This document shows, in pieces, positions 1-64,000 of a stretch of 64,000 nt of DNA. The stretch is from Gadus chalcogrammus (taxonomy: Eukaryota; Chordata; Actinopteri; Gadiformes; Gadidae), in contig NC_079414.1 of NCBI RefSeq assembly GCF_026213295.1, positions 15,286,607 to 15,350,606 on the forward strand. The letters run 5' to 3'. The translations under genes and the position numbers were made by a program. The notes beneath the pieces are model-generated. The model worked only from the letters and a program-made list of their open reading frames with translations, had not been told where the DNA came from and ran no database searches. Every line of letters begins with the position of its first letter. Positions within the stretch are counted from its first letter, which is position 1.

Positions 1-50
1 TCCCTGATCCATGAGGAGTGGATCCTCACTGCGGCCCATTGCTTCATGAT
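1..50 (+). CDS. Serine protease exon with catalytic His (5' cut by window)
   Basis: Reads [16 protein letters not shown] plus two bases of a split codon. The next exon needs this exon to end in phase 2. That is met only if it ends at base 50 and the intron begins with GCAAGT, a GC-AG intron. A GT at 55 would put the next exon in the wrong frame. Confidence 0.75.
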
Positions 51-3000
51 GCAAGTAGCGGCAGCACGCACACATCCACACATGTACTGCGCAAACACAC
101 AACCTGACACGCATTACTCATAACACACTTGCACATACATGAGTGCACACAAAAGCACACACAGATACTGACACACACATGGCCAACCAGACACACACAC
201 ACACACATACAATATCTCCTCACACAAAACACTTACAACATACCCCAAAACAAATACACAACCAACAACTACCAACTAGCCCCCCATCCACCCCGATCCC
301 CCTCTAGGCCGCTGAACAACTCCACGTTCTGGCGCATGTGTCTGGGAAAGCACCACATGAACTCGTCCGGGGACGTGCCCTCGGCGGAGGCCTGCTACCA
401 GGTGGACGGCATCGTGCGCCACCCGGGCTTCGTCTACGAGACGGACCGCGGCGACATCAGCAACGACGTGGCGCTGGTGCACCTGGCGCGGCCCGTCAGC
501 ATGACCCGGGAGATCAGCCCCGTGTGCATGCCCGCGCCCGGGGCAGTGCTGCCCGCCGGGACCCCCTGCTACGTCACCGGCTGGGGTGACGAGAAAGGTA
601 GGGGGGGTGGCAGTGACTTTATAGTCGCTGGCTAGCCAACATCATGCCCAACGCGCGCTGCTCACTCATCCTACGTTGCAGTACATTTAGAAGCTCCAAG
701 AGTGTGCAAACTGCACATACACTTCACAAAAGGCACGTCACGTTGACTATAAATGACGCTGTAGCAATGTTTGTTGCTACACGCTACCCAGTTGGCCGTC
801 ACACTCACTAATGAGGTTGTAAACCGGTGTATTGTAGAGATTGAAGGACAATAGTACGTCGAGATGGCGATCCATGTTGCCATGTAGGAGATCTCTATGA
901 GTGGGTGTGTGTTGTGATGGCTGGTTTAACCTTTGCACATTGATTTTTCAATGCAAAACAGGTGTGTAGCCTCACCCTACCCCACAGTCTACTTAGTCCG
1001 AATCGGGCCAGATGAGGCTGCTTAAACCGACCATCGTCCACACACACATTTACAGTTTACATTTTACATTTAGGGCATTTAGCAGACGCTTTTATCCAAA
1101 GCGACTTCCAATAAGTAGGTACATTTGTCATAAGAAGTGCATCAATATATCGCTGTCGGTACAGAAAGGATGTTCATAGAACCAAGTGCAAGTACCACAA
1201 TCGCTAGGCTAATCAATTCCCCGTGTTACAGCCATGATAGCAGGTACCACAGTTGCTACACAGTTAAGTACTATAATACAATACAATACAATACAATACA
1301 ACACAGTGTACAATGGTGGCCAGAAGGGGGAAGGTGGCTATGCAGTGTCGAGGTGGACTCTGAACAGGCGAGTCTTGAGTCTTTTTCGGCAGATAGTGAG
1401 CGACTCTGCGGTCCTGAGAGCGGCAGGGAGCTCGTTCCACCACTGAGGTCCCAAAACCGAGAAAAGTTGAGACTTTGCTCCACAGTTTCCACAGTAGCGT
1501 AGCAGAATGCGGTATTGTCGATTATTGACTAATTGGCTTAAAATAAGATTACTGTAACACTGATGACTGTAAAGAATGGGACTGGTATATTTCTGAATCA
1601 ACACCAAGTGTTTGTGGAAACTCTAGATACTATCTGCTTCTACTCTGTTATAGCCTAGGCTGTGCAATTTCGATGCGGCATTATGCAATTCTTTCTGCCG
1701 TAATCTACTTATCTAATTATCTATTGACCCCATACCAATCGCTGTGTTACATCGCACATTGCACATCGTTAAAGAAAAAATATATTCTCCTGAGCCCTTA
1801 CGTCCCCAGCTTTTTTCAACTCAAAGTGACACCCTTGCAGTCACGTTAATTAAAGGTTCCCTAGAGATAGCATGTGTGTTAATTAACGTGTGGGATAGCG
1901 AAGATCTCTTGTGTCTAGGGAATTTACCCCCGTAGCCCCGAGGTTCTTGGTTCGATCCCCTATTTTAACTTACCTTTATTTTATTCTCTTTCATCTATTA
2001 TCTTGAGCAGAGCAACTGTTATGGCAACAATTCCCCCTCGGAGAATAGAGGGATCTCAGTCTGAATGAATCTGAATGTAAAATCTGTCTCCTAGCTGTCT
2101 AATCACACTTCCTCTCCGACTCTCTCACCAGGGAACTTGTTCCCCAAGGTGTCCCAGCAGCTGAACCAAGCCGCCCTCCCAGTGGTGGACTTTGGGACCT
2201 GCAGTAAGCCAGCCTATTGGTGGGACGTCCTGCGACCCTCGATGATTTGCGCCGGCTATGAGTCCCCAGATGAGCTCAAATCAGCCTGCCAGGTGAGCGA
2301 CCAATGAGCGGACTGGATCTCCTTATGGATGCGGGTCTGAACACAGCTAGATCAGAGGGCGGTATGCTAAATTCTGCGGGAATAGCCAGGGTCTAACTTC
2401 AACGTAGAGTAGCTGCTGAGGGAATGCCGTGGTACTTCCATTTATAGTTGTGCCCCAAAACTTGCCATTTCAGTGACATCTTGCAATTCTAATGCAATTA
2501 TTTATGGGCAAATTAACATGCATGAAGTGTACCTCCTGAACCTGTATCATAAACGGACCAGAGAAACGTAGCAGGGCAGACAGAATCAGAATCAGAATTA
2601 CCAGAAATCCTGATTCTGATTCTGTTTGCACTGCTACGTTTTCCTGGTCAGTTTATGATCAACTGGAGACAGAGCTAGACGTCCCTGTAGGACGGGAACA
2701 TATGGGAGATGTGCTCGTAAAACTAGTGAATCTATAAATGATAAAGAGAACAACTGTGGTGGTTTGACGCAATATCATTTGGCCTTTGGTTCCTTCAGTA
2801 GTTTAGGTCTTCTATAATGAAAGAAGAAGAATGCCATCTTTTTTCGTCCCAGTATTATATAAATGGCTATGGTATGTCGAGACTTATGTAACAGAAGCCA
2901 AATAGCTTCAGTTTGTTCTGAACCAATCAACCGTGATTGGAAATGGCTTCGGCTGGTTTGGTGCATAATTAGGAAAAAGAGAGACGGATCCGCATGATGG

Positions 3001-3594
3001 ACAGGAACAATGGGAGTTGAATTCAACGTTTTGAACTGTCCCAACTCACACTGGGTTTTGGCATGGGTTTTGACTTTATTTTACAAATGGGAAACAAGAA
3101 TACATCTTTGTGCAGACATTGAGAATTCATTTGAAAACAAAAATTGTATCAGAAAATCATTAAATGGAAGAACAAAAAAGTAAACAACCGTGTTATGCTA
3201 GACGTTGAATATTTAGCAGATACTTTTATCCAAAGCGACTCGCCTTGCGTTCACTCATGTGTCACTCAGGAGCAGTCAATGTGCCTTCTCATACGCATTA
3301 GGCGTCGTGCTCACGGATCCCTGTGGACATTGGGCTTTGAACTCCAGAACGTTTTGGGGCTGGCATTCAAGCATCCTCCTAATCTTCTTCAATCTCCTCC
3401 AGGGTGACTCCGGGGGTCCGTTCGTCTGTCAGACCACCGGGGCCACCAAGTCCAGCTGGGAGGTCCATGGGATTGTGAGCTTCGGGGCCCAGGGCTGCGT
3501 CAAGGACAAGAAGCCCTCTGTCTTCACCCGGGTCTCGGCCTTCAGCGGCTGGATCGAGGACAACATCAGGAAGTTCATCTATGAGAGAGTTTAG
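1..3594 (+). CDS. Elastase-like serine protease, S1 family (partial gene, last four exons)
   Basis: Four exons (1-50, 308-597, 2132-2292, 3403-3594) join in one frame and encode most of a chymotrypsin-fold peptidase domain. The catalytic triad is visible: His in TAAHC (exon 1), Asp in [10 protein letters not shown] (exon 2), Ser in GDSGG (exon 4). By chymotrypsin numbering the S1 pocket reads Ser189 (SACQGDSGG), Gly216 (VSFG) and Ser226 (KPSVFTRV). This is elastase/chymotrypsin-like, closest to CELA2, and not trypsin-like because Asp189 is absent. CYVTGWG and the YWW...MICAG stretch also fit pancreatic-elastase relatives. The signal peptide, activation site and any extra N-terminal domains lie before the window, so a mosaic protease such as an ovochymase-type protein cannot be excluded. 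The protein ends in a charged tail (IRKFIYERV) at TAG 3592-3594. It is probably secreted. The family is secure; the exact paralogue is not. Confidence 0.85.
308..597 (+). CDS. Serine protease exon with catalytic Asp
   Basis: Acceptor CCTCTAG at 301-307, donor GTAGGG at 598. Encodes the stretch from [14 protein letters not shown] to [11 protein letters not shown], including the triad Asp in [10 protein letters not shown]. The exon is GC-rich compared with its AT-rich introns. It ends after the first base of a codon, matching the next exon. Confidence 0.88.
1048..1500 (-). mobile_element. LINE 3'-end fragment, reverse strand
   Basis: On the minus strand, about 1345-1465 translates as a reverse-transcriptase C-terminal tail ([20 protein letters not shown], then a basic KRLKTRLF stretch). 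This is the same kind of tail that ends the L2 element at 17.1 kb (SYYATNSWNKLPEDLRLAPT). Further 3', at 1076-1107, is the very common teleost tail motif read on the minus strand as CTTTGGATAAAAGCGTCTGC. It is followed by TAAATG-like repeats. The pair looks like one old 5'-truncated non-LTR element. The body between is decayed and contains the pentamer array. Confidence 0.5.
1885..2090 (+). mobile_element. tRNA-derived SINE (putative)
   Basis: GGTTCGATCC at 1949-1958 is a perfect RNA polymerase III B box. A degenerate A-box-like stretch lies about 35-45 bases upstream (near 1905-1915). Downstream sequence (about 1990-2090, TTGAGCAGAG core, ending in a TCTGAATGAATCTGAATG tail) resembles the body and tail of fish SINEs. 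A related TTGAGCAGAG piece recurs near 9830. It is not a functional tRNA gene because no cloverleaf can be drawn. Confidence 0.45.
2132..2292 (+). CDS. Serine protease exon (autolysis loop to Cys191)
   Basis: Acceptor CTCTCACCAG before 2132, donor GTGAGC at 2293. Encodes [20 protein letters not shown] through [17 protein letters not shown]. The two cysteines (GTCS, MICAG) are at the places usual for this fold. Ends in phase 0 just before GDSGG, a common exon boundary in this family. Confidence 0.88.
2293..3402 (+). other. Last protease intron
   Basis: Contains the hairpin at 2546-2659 and, at 3213-3243, a degenerate copy of the teleost tail motif (minus-strand CTTTGGATAAAAG). No further exon is seen. 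Confidence 0.55.
2546..2659. repeat. Near-perfect 54-bp inverted repeat (hairpin)
   Basis: Arms 2546-2599 and 2606-2659 are reverse complements with only a few mismatches, separated by six bases. The arms share ATCATAAAC, ACGTAGCAG and a doubled AGAATC motif. It lies in the last protease intron. Confidence 0.8.
3403..3594 (+). CDS. Serine protease terminal exon with catalytic Ser
   Basis: Acceptor CTCCTCCAG ends at 3402. The exon opens with [10 protein letters not shown], continues through [14 protein letters not shown] and [15 protein letters not shown], and stops at TAG 3592-3594. The 3' UTR follows. Confidence 0.92.
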   Translation, partial: GDSGGPFVCQTTGATKSSWEVHGIVSFGAQGCVKDKKPSVFTRVSAFSGWIEDNIRKFIYERV

Positions 3595-4010
3595 AAACAA
3601 TATCAGTTTTGAGAAAATGGTTTGGCTGGGGTTTCTTACTCTTAATGCCTGAACGCTATGTCCCTCCTAGTTTAAATGGACGTGTCATTCAGAGTGAGTG
3701 GGTGACTTCATTTACCTTCATGATGCATATGTGGGTAGCTCCACTTGGGCTCGACTGAGGTGTTGCCTTTAAGATGAAATACACCTTCGGGTGCTTTTTT
3801 TTATTGGTTGCTGGTTAACGAGCTTGAACACTCATTAGGCATTCCTCCATAATTAAGGACAAATTCTTCGACGGTGTGCAATAAGGCCCTGCTAATAAGA
3901 GTTGTGAATACTGAATACTGAAATAGAAGAATGTTTACTTCCTTCAAATCCCAGAACTACTGAATGTAACATTTTTTATTTCGTAAATAAAGAGAATGCC
4001 ATGTTCTACT
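3595..4010 (+). terminator. Protease 3' UTR and poly(A) signal
   Basis: An AT-rich non-coding stretch follows the stop codon. AATAAA at 3986-3991 is the first good polyadenylation signal, and TG-rich sequence follows it. Cleavage near 4005-4015 is inferred. This leaves under 700 bases to the fam13a start codon. Confidence 0.55.
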
Positions 4011-4299
4011 TGCCATATATGCATATGTCATATGGTAATGACAACGTCAACCTTAAAGCTAACCTAAATGGATTCTGTTGTACATGTGTCCATCAAAATA
4101 AAAAAAATAAAAAAACATTTCTATGTGTCTTTAGTTGTGAAGAGTTTGTAAGTGACTTCCTGGTTTTGACACTTACTCTACCATTTCTGAGACAGACATA
4201 AACAACCATTTTCTACTGGCTATATTCTCTTCTCTACCTTGGTCCTGCTCCAACAAAAATGAATGCCACAGACTCCAAAGTTTTGGGTTTTAACCCCAA

Positions 4300-4688
4300 C
4301 GGTCACATGACCAGCCACAACAGCCAATGAGAGAGCATGTCTCAGATTTCATCCCAGGAGGAGAGAGAGGGAGAGAGAGGGGTGGGGGGAACAGGGAGGA
4401 GGGAGAGAAAACCAGCCACTAATGTGTGTCAATGGTTTGGAGCACACAGACTTTCAATGAAGACCGGCTTATTTTGAGGGAGTCCCTCTCTTCTTCTTTC
4501 TTCTCCATTTGGGATTATCTGTTTTAGTTTGTGGTAGAAATCGTGAGGATGATGAAACCTAGTCCTGACTGTGGAGGAAAGTTTAAAGTGGTGTCCCTTC
4601 AAGAAGGAGTGAGGAGAAAGTAGGAAGAGGACGAAGAAGGATAGGAGTATTTTTTTCTCTTCATCCTTCCCTACTCCTCTGTTGGAGA
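4300..4688 (+). promoter_or_regulatory. fam13a: Likely fam13a 5' promoter and 5' UTR
   Basis: Upstream of the fam13a start codon lies GTCACATGAC (4302-4311), which contains TCACATGA, an M-box/E-box of the MITF/TFE type. A CCAAT box (4324-4328) follows within 20 bases, then a GA-rich stretch (about 4357-4420). No TATA box is evident. The two motifs are seen directly; their role is inferred from position about 370 bases before the ATG. Confidence 0.45.
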
Positions 4689-59579
<54,891 letters not shown>

Positions 59580-60890
59580 GAAAGGAACAACGGACGAAAC
59601 CCTAAGGACTCGAAAATGAAAAGCGTTGGGTCTCCACGGATTAAAAAGAAACGAGAGGAATTCACCAGCCTGAGAAGACAAACCTTTTATAAACAACAAA
59701 CACCTCAGCTTCTAGGAACCTGTGTCGGATCTGTTGTTGGAGCGTTTGTTTTGGACGAGTTTTGTTCTTCCCCCTTTTTGCTCTGTGATTGCGCTGAAGC
59801 GTGTGGAGGTCCAAACCTGTGGCACTTGGGGTCAGTGTTCCCTAGAAGACGTGAGGGAGACCTGCAGGCCCTTGGCTTCTCCCATCCCCCAGGGTAGAGG
59901 TGCTGCTTCCTGTCAATCAAAAAACCGACCGAAATGTCTAAAAGTAGCCCTTAAAAATAGTTAGGTAGCTAGGTAGAGTCACGTTCATTGTAGCTAATTT
60001 ATTTCTATTCCTTTTTTTAAATGTTTGTTTGTTCTTTTAGGAATAGTTGTTTATTTTTTGGCGCTATGGAATACATTTATTTTTGTTATGCATTGTGGAG
60101 TCTTAAGAAAATATCTGTAAGTAAAATTATAGAGTTGGCGAATATATTTTTGAAAGAAGGATATAAGAAAATTGAGTAATAGATTGGACGTGTATTTTTG
60201 TACGGGAGACCTCTATCTGAATGACTACCAACCGATCGGTTTGACAGTATTTGTTCAAGCGAATGGATCTGTAAATGTGATTGTTAATTGATGCCATACT
60301 TTTGTGTGTCTTTGAGTGTGCAACATTATTGATACTACACTAAGAAAGTGATTTGCTCACACAAAAAAAGGTTTGCCATGCAGAGCCAGTGGTTTGATAT
60401 CTTCTGTTAATGTGTCCCAAAGACAATGAATCAAGTGTTCAGATTGCACATTAAAATAGCGTAGAAGATCATTATAATCAATAATGTAGCTTGTTCCTTG
60501 CTCCCTCTCCTTACCACTTACTTAATGTAAAAATAAGCTATTTTTGTGTTTAAAATAATAGTTTTCTTGCTCACATTGATGAACATGAAGAGGCATTTTA
60601 CAATGACTGATAAATCCTTTGAATCCATTGATCCAATCCTCTGCTGCCTGCAATTTAAGGCTTGCTGCTTTCCTTACACAGCCATTTCTATGGCTTCTTG
60701 GTTCTGTAAATACATCTTTGTGTTTATTCTCTCCTTTTATTCCTCCAAAATGGATAACTAACAGTGTGAAGTTTGTTTTATGAATGTAAACACTGGCGAA
60801 TTATTAGTGCATTTGGGCGTGTACATTTTAGTACATATTTGTATTTTGTAAATACATATTATTAAAGCAAAGATATTTTTAATGGAACTC
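59580..60890 (+). terminator. fam13a: fam13a 3' UTR and poly(A) signal
   Basis: About 1.3 kb of increasingly AT-rich non-coding sequence ends with ATTAAA at 60861-60866, followed about 25 bases on by the GT-rich stretch TTGGAGTGTCTGTGCGTTGG. That is the expected layout of a cleavage site near 60885. Confidence 0.6.
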
Positions 60891-61552
60891 GTTGGAGTGT
60901 CTGTGCGTTGGTTTTTCATTGGAAACTTGATTGGTTGCTATGAAATGTATCTCTGTTTCAAGATCTAGTTCCTTGAAAAACTCATAGCCTACATATTCAC
61001 AGCGAACAAATCCAAAGAGAATTCTATCGGACCTATGAAAGATGGGGAGAAAGGGTGGGGGAGGGACACAAGCTGAAAAGTTTATTTTTTTTCCGGGTAA
61101 AACAGGTCAACAAAAATAATGTCATCCATTTCAAATAGGTAAAAAAAGAAAATATATATTTTTAAACAAAACAGTTACAGCAACTGCTAAGCCCTTATGT
61201 GTATACAGTATATATGTTGATCCAGAAACACAGGACAGTCAGACTTCCTCCAGCGGTGACTGAAACACTGATTTCACTGTCGTCTGGTAGCTAAACAACT
61301 GTTCAATTTACAAAACAGGCCCAGGAGTTCCTGGTCATTCAGCTTGACTGGACAATTAGCATTATATTTCACATTGCAGTACCCGCTTAAATTATATTAT
61401 GCTGCGATAAGGGCATTAGCTCAGAAGCCTGCAAATCAAACCGTTATAAATAAATATTTTGAAAATTGGTGGCGTATGTGCTCTGGCAGAAGCAATATGT
61501 GCATGTTCTGCTCGCTATACTCAACATAATAAGTGTTTACGATGTGTGACTT

Positions 61553-61600
61553 TGAATTTCCCCTGTGGATCAATTAAGTATACATCTATCTATCTATATC
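61553..61600 (+). repeat. LINE 3'-tail fragment with ATCT repeats
   Basis: AATTTCCCCTGTGGATCAAT, TAAGTATACATC, then ATCTATCTAT. Same family as the inverted copy at 28128-28260. Confidence 0.5.
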
Positions 61601-61680
61601 CTGTATTGTGGGCGGAACTTCGACGGCCGTAAAACAGTTAAATGCATGGTGCCAGGCATTTTGCGGATTATTATAGATTC

Positions 61681-61721
61681 CATGATAGGCCATACAGTGC
61701 TCAACTGTATGGCCTATCATG
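61681..61721. repeat. Perfect 18-bp hairpin with 5-base loop
   Basis: CATGATAGGCCATACAGT (61681-61698) is exactly inverted at 61704-61721; loop GCTCA. Confidence 0.9.
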
Positions 61722-62582
61722 AGCTCAACTCAACAACGTTGTGAATGTATAAGCCATCAGTTAGCAGGATATGGGAAATTACCCCAAGAAACAATAGTGC
61801 ATTATAGTGGAAAACTGAAAGAAGATTGGGCAACGATGATAGGATCATTATTGCTAAATGAATTTCCCAACACAAGCTTCTCATAGTGGCATATATACAT
61901 TAACATATGGCTCCTGCAATCAAAACTAAAACAAGTTGCAATATAAGTATAAAAAAGATATATGCATCGTACTAGTTAACCGCAATGCACTACTTAAGTA
62001 TAACAGGGAGCGGGTATAAATGATTTCACTAGAGGACTACACATCATAGCCATGTAACGGTAAAACCGTTAAACAGCTAGCGTAGTGTTCAGTCACAATG
62101 GGAATACTTACGGATTTAACTATAACTCTGTTGAGAATCTGTTGATCAGAACCACCAAAACACGCCCAACTACATTCTAGATCTAGATCTGAGTTTGTTT
62201 GGGGAATAGAAATTGGATCGAGGGTGTTTTTTAGTTTTTCACTTGGTCTCTCGATCACTCAACAACATGCACACGATCAGCCAGAAAATCAAGTAAAAAA
62301 ACAAAACTGTATTTCTGTTCGAAACCGCAGGCATCGAACACCTTAAATATTCTGAATCGACTCGCATATATAGATTATTGTTATTAGCCTTTAGATTTAT
62401 TTGTATTAAAAAAAATTCTAGCTAATGATCACAGCATCGGAAACAAATAGAAAAATAAAACTGCTAACAGAAAGAAGAACTAAAAGCAAGTGGCATCCAG
62501 GATTATAACAAAAAAAGATAACATGTCTTAAAGTGTCTTATCCATTCCCTAATCCCATGTTTCACAACCTGTGACATAATCC

Positions 62583-62730
<148 letters not shown>

Positions 62731-62897
62731 TGCGTATGTATGTGTGTTTAATCCTCCTTTCATTTCAGAGTCATCAGCAAATAAAGTGCAGTAGCCTTGG
62801 CCCTGATAACCCCAGAGACCCTCCCCACGTCCCCCTTCCCCCCTCACCCTCTCCACAATACACAGTCCCGGGGCCCTTCCCCATCCCCATCCCCCGG

Positions 62898-63106
62898 TCA
62901 CACCAGGCTGAAGCCCTCGTACTGCTCGATGGCCTGGGTGAGGCGGCGCCGCAGGGTGTCTTTGGTGAGGTACTGGGGCAGGTCCAGCAGGTTGTAGCAG
63001 GTGTGCGCCACGGGCAGGTAGTGCTGCTGGGCCGTGGTGGACTGCAGCGCGATGCGCAGGCTGGCCATGCCGTGGATGGGGATGCGGTCGCTGCCCGTCA
63101 GGAACA
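62898..63106 (-). CDS. herc3: HERC3 terminal exon (HECT C-lobe, catalytic Cys)
   Basis: On the minus strand the exon follows acceptor GCCCCTTCAG (63107-63116). It encodes FLTGSDRIPIHGMASLRIAL, YLPVAHTCYNLLDLPQY and a C-terminus RLTQAIEQYEGFSLV, stopping at TGA (62900-62898). AHTCYNLLDLP carries the active-site cysteine that takes ubiquitin as a thioester before transfer to the substrate. The sequence fits the small HERCs (RCC1-like repeats plus HECT). HERC3 is preferred over HERC4 because of the EGFSLV/EGFSLA-type end and because HERC3 is the convergent neighbour of FAM13A in human. The 3' UTR extends towards lower coordinates and probably contains the long GT/AC repeat at 62583-62728. Confidence 0.88.
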
Positions 63107-63946
63107 CTGAAGGGGCAAAGAGATTAGCATGCATGTGGAGTGTGGTTTATTATTGGACCTAGATTGTGGTTTATTATTTAGTCTAGATTATTGTTTCTTG
63201 TTTGACCTAGGCGAGGGTTTCTTATTTTGTCTACATTTTTGTTCTGCTTGATATTTTTCCGGTGGCGATTGCGATTATACTAATGAAATGGCCTTTGTGT
63301 TGGTTTCCCTTCTGTTTTTTTTTGTGAGGTTAGTTGGTTACTAGACGTGGGTTGTTTGTGTGTGTTAAAGAAAATATCTCCGTACACAAGAAATCCCAAA
63401 AACAATTTTACACTCTCATTAGCATGCCAGACCAGTAGGTGGCGACAAAACTTTATGCCCATCACCACAGAAGAAATAGCATTGAGCAGTGAATAAAATC
63501 ATATGAATACACAGCATGACGGTGAAGTTATGAAGTCAACTAGTTATTACCTAGTAAATCTAACTTACTAGGTTGACTTACATGTAATTTAACCTAACAG
63601 AACTAGCTAGCCACACATTACCAAACCAGTAGTCACCATTGTTTGGATTTCAGGTGCATGTGCCAAGAAAATTAAGGTCACACTGAGGTCAAAACGCAGG
63701 GAAATTAATATGTAGTCAGAAATACCATATAAGTGTGGACGAGGCCTAAGCTGTTCTTTTATACATGAATATTTCCACATTCTTAACATGTGGATTTAAG
63801 TTCTTGGAGGCTCAGATGGTAAGGGACGATGTTATGTTATCAATAATACTAACACTGTTCAGAAGAACTGTGACTTGAAACAAACAAAGATATTGTGACA
63901 GGGTGAGGAACAATGACTCGACAGAGAAACCTGGAGGAACACTTAC
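63107..63946 (-). other. herc3: herc3 last intron
   Basis: An 840-base GT-AG intron on the minus strand. AT-rich, with no recognisable repeat family or exon. Confidence 0.75.
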
Positions 63947-64000
63947 ACAGAAACTGCTTCTTCTTTTCCAGAGGGAAGTCATGGAAGACCTCCCAGAATA
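63947..64000 (-). CDS. herc3: HERC3 penultimate exon (partial)
   Basis: On the minus strand it reads FWEVFHDFPLEKKKQFL and one further base, then donor GTAAGT (63946-63941). Human HERC3 has FWEVFHEFPLEKKKKFLLFL across the same junction; the last base plus the next exon's first two give Leu. The remainder of the gene (RCC1-like repeats and most of the HECT domain) lies beyond the window end. Confidence 0.88.

Larger units (their letters stand above)
598..2131 (+). other. Protease intron with SINE and LINE fragments
   Basis: This intron holds a reverse-strand LINE 3' end (about 1048-1500), a short ATACA pentamer array (about 1273-1302) and a tRNA-headed SINE (about 1885-2090), listed separately. 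Nothing else coding is visible. Confidence 0.6.
60891..62582. other. Gap between the convergent fam13a and herc3 ends
   Basis: AT-rich. Contains a LINE 3' tail with ATCT repeats (61553-61600) and a perfect 18-bp hairpin (61681-61721). Minus-strand AATAAA (TTTATT at 62396-62401) could be the herc3 poly(A) signal. No coding signal seen. Confidence 0.5.

Noticed and set aside
1949..1958. tRNA gene suggested by a perfect B box
   Set aside because: No acceptor stem or anticodon arm can be drawn around it; a SINE head explains it better.

Overview
This is eukaryotic DNA from a ray-finned fish. Genes are split into short exons with GT-AG introns, protein-level matches are to vertebrate families, and the introns carry teleost-type L2 LINEs, SINE/LINE tails and MITEs. 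The window is extremely rich in dinucleotide microsatellites (AC/GT, AG/CT), many over 100 bp. That density is known from cod-like fish (Gadiformes), so a gadiform is a reasonable but unproven guess.

Layout. (1) 1-3594, + strand: the last four exons of an elastase-like trypsin-fold serine protease, cut by the window start; its first visible intron is a GC-AG intron. (2) 4689-59579, + strand: an almost certainly complete fam13a gene (RhoGAP plus coiled-coil protein). I rebuilt it as 24 coding exons whose phases join into one frame: 1,111 codons with exon 13a, 1,146 with exon 13b. One 42-nt exon lies isolated in the 13-kb intron, two exons are mutually exclusive by reading frame, and a GC-rich promoter-like block around 48.0-48.55 kb could start a short isoform lacking the RhoGAP domain. 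(3) 62898-64000, - strand: the last two coding exons of herc3 (HECT ubiquitin ligase), tail-to-tail with fam13a. FAM13A and HERC3 are also convergent neighbours in human, which supports both names.

The rest is intron and intergenic DNA. It holds one 5'-truncated L2-clade retrotransposon with an open 718-codon frame, several LINE/SINE tails, at least three MITE-like families (one nested inside a long-inverted-repeat element at 36.6-38.4 kb), a degenerate telomere-motif minisatellite, several near-perfect hairpins and about 20 long microsatellites. Three fam13a 3' splice sites have polypyrimidine tracts made of long CT repeats.

I see no operon, CRISPR array, tRNA or rRNA gene. The most original signals concern fam13a transcript structure: the mutually exclusive exon pair, the exon 7/tandem-acceptor coupling, the internal promoter and the microsatellite-built splice sites.
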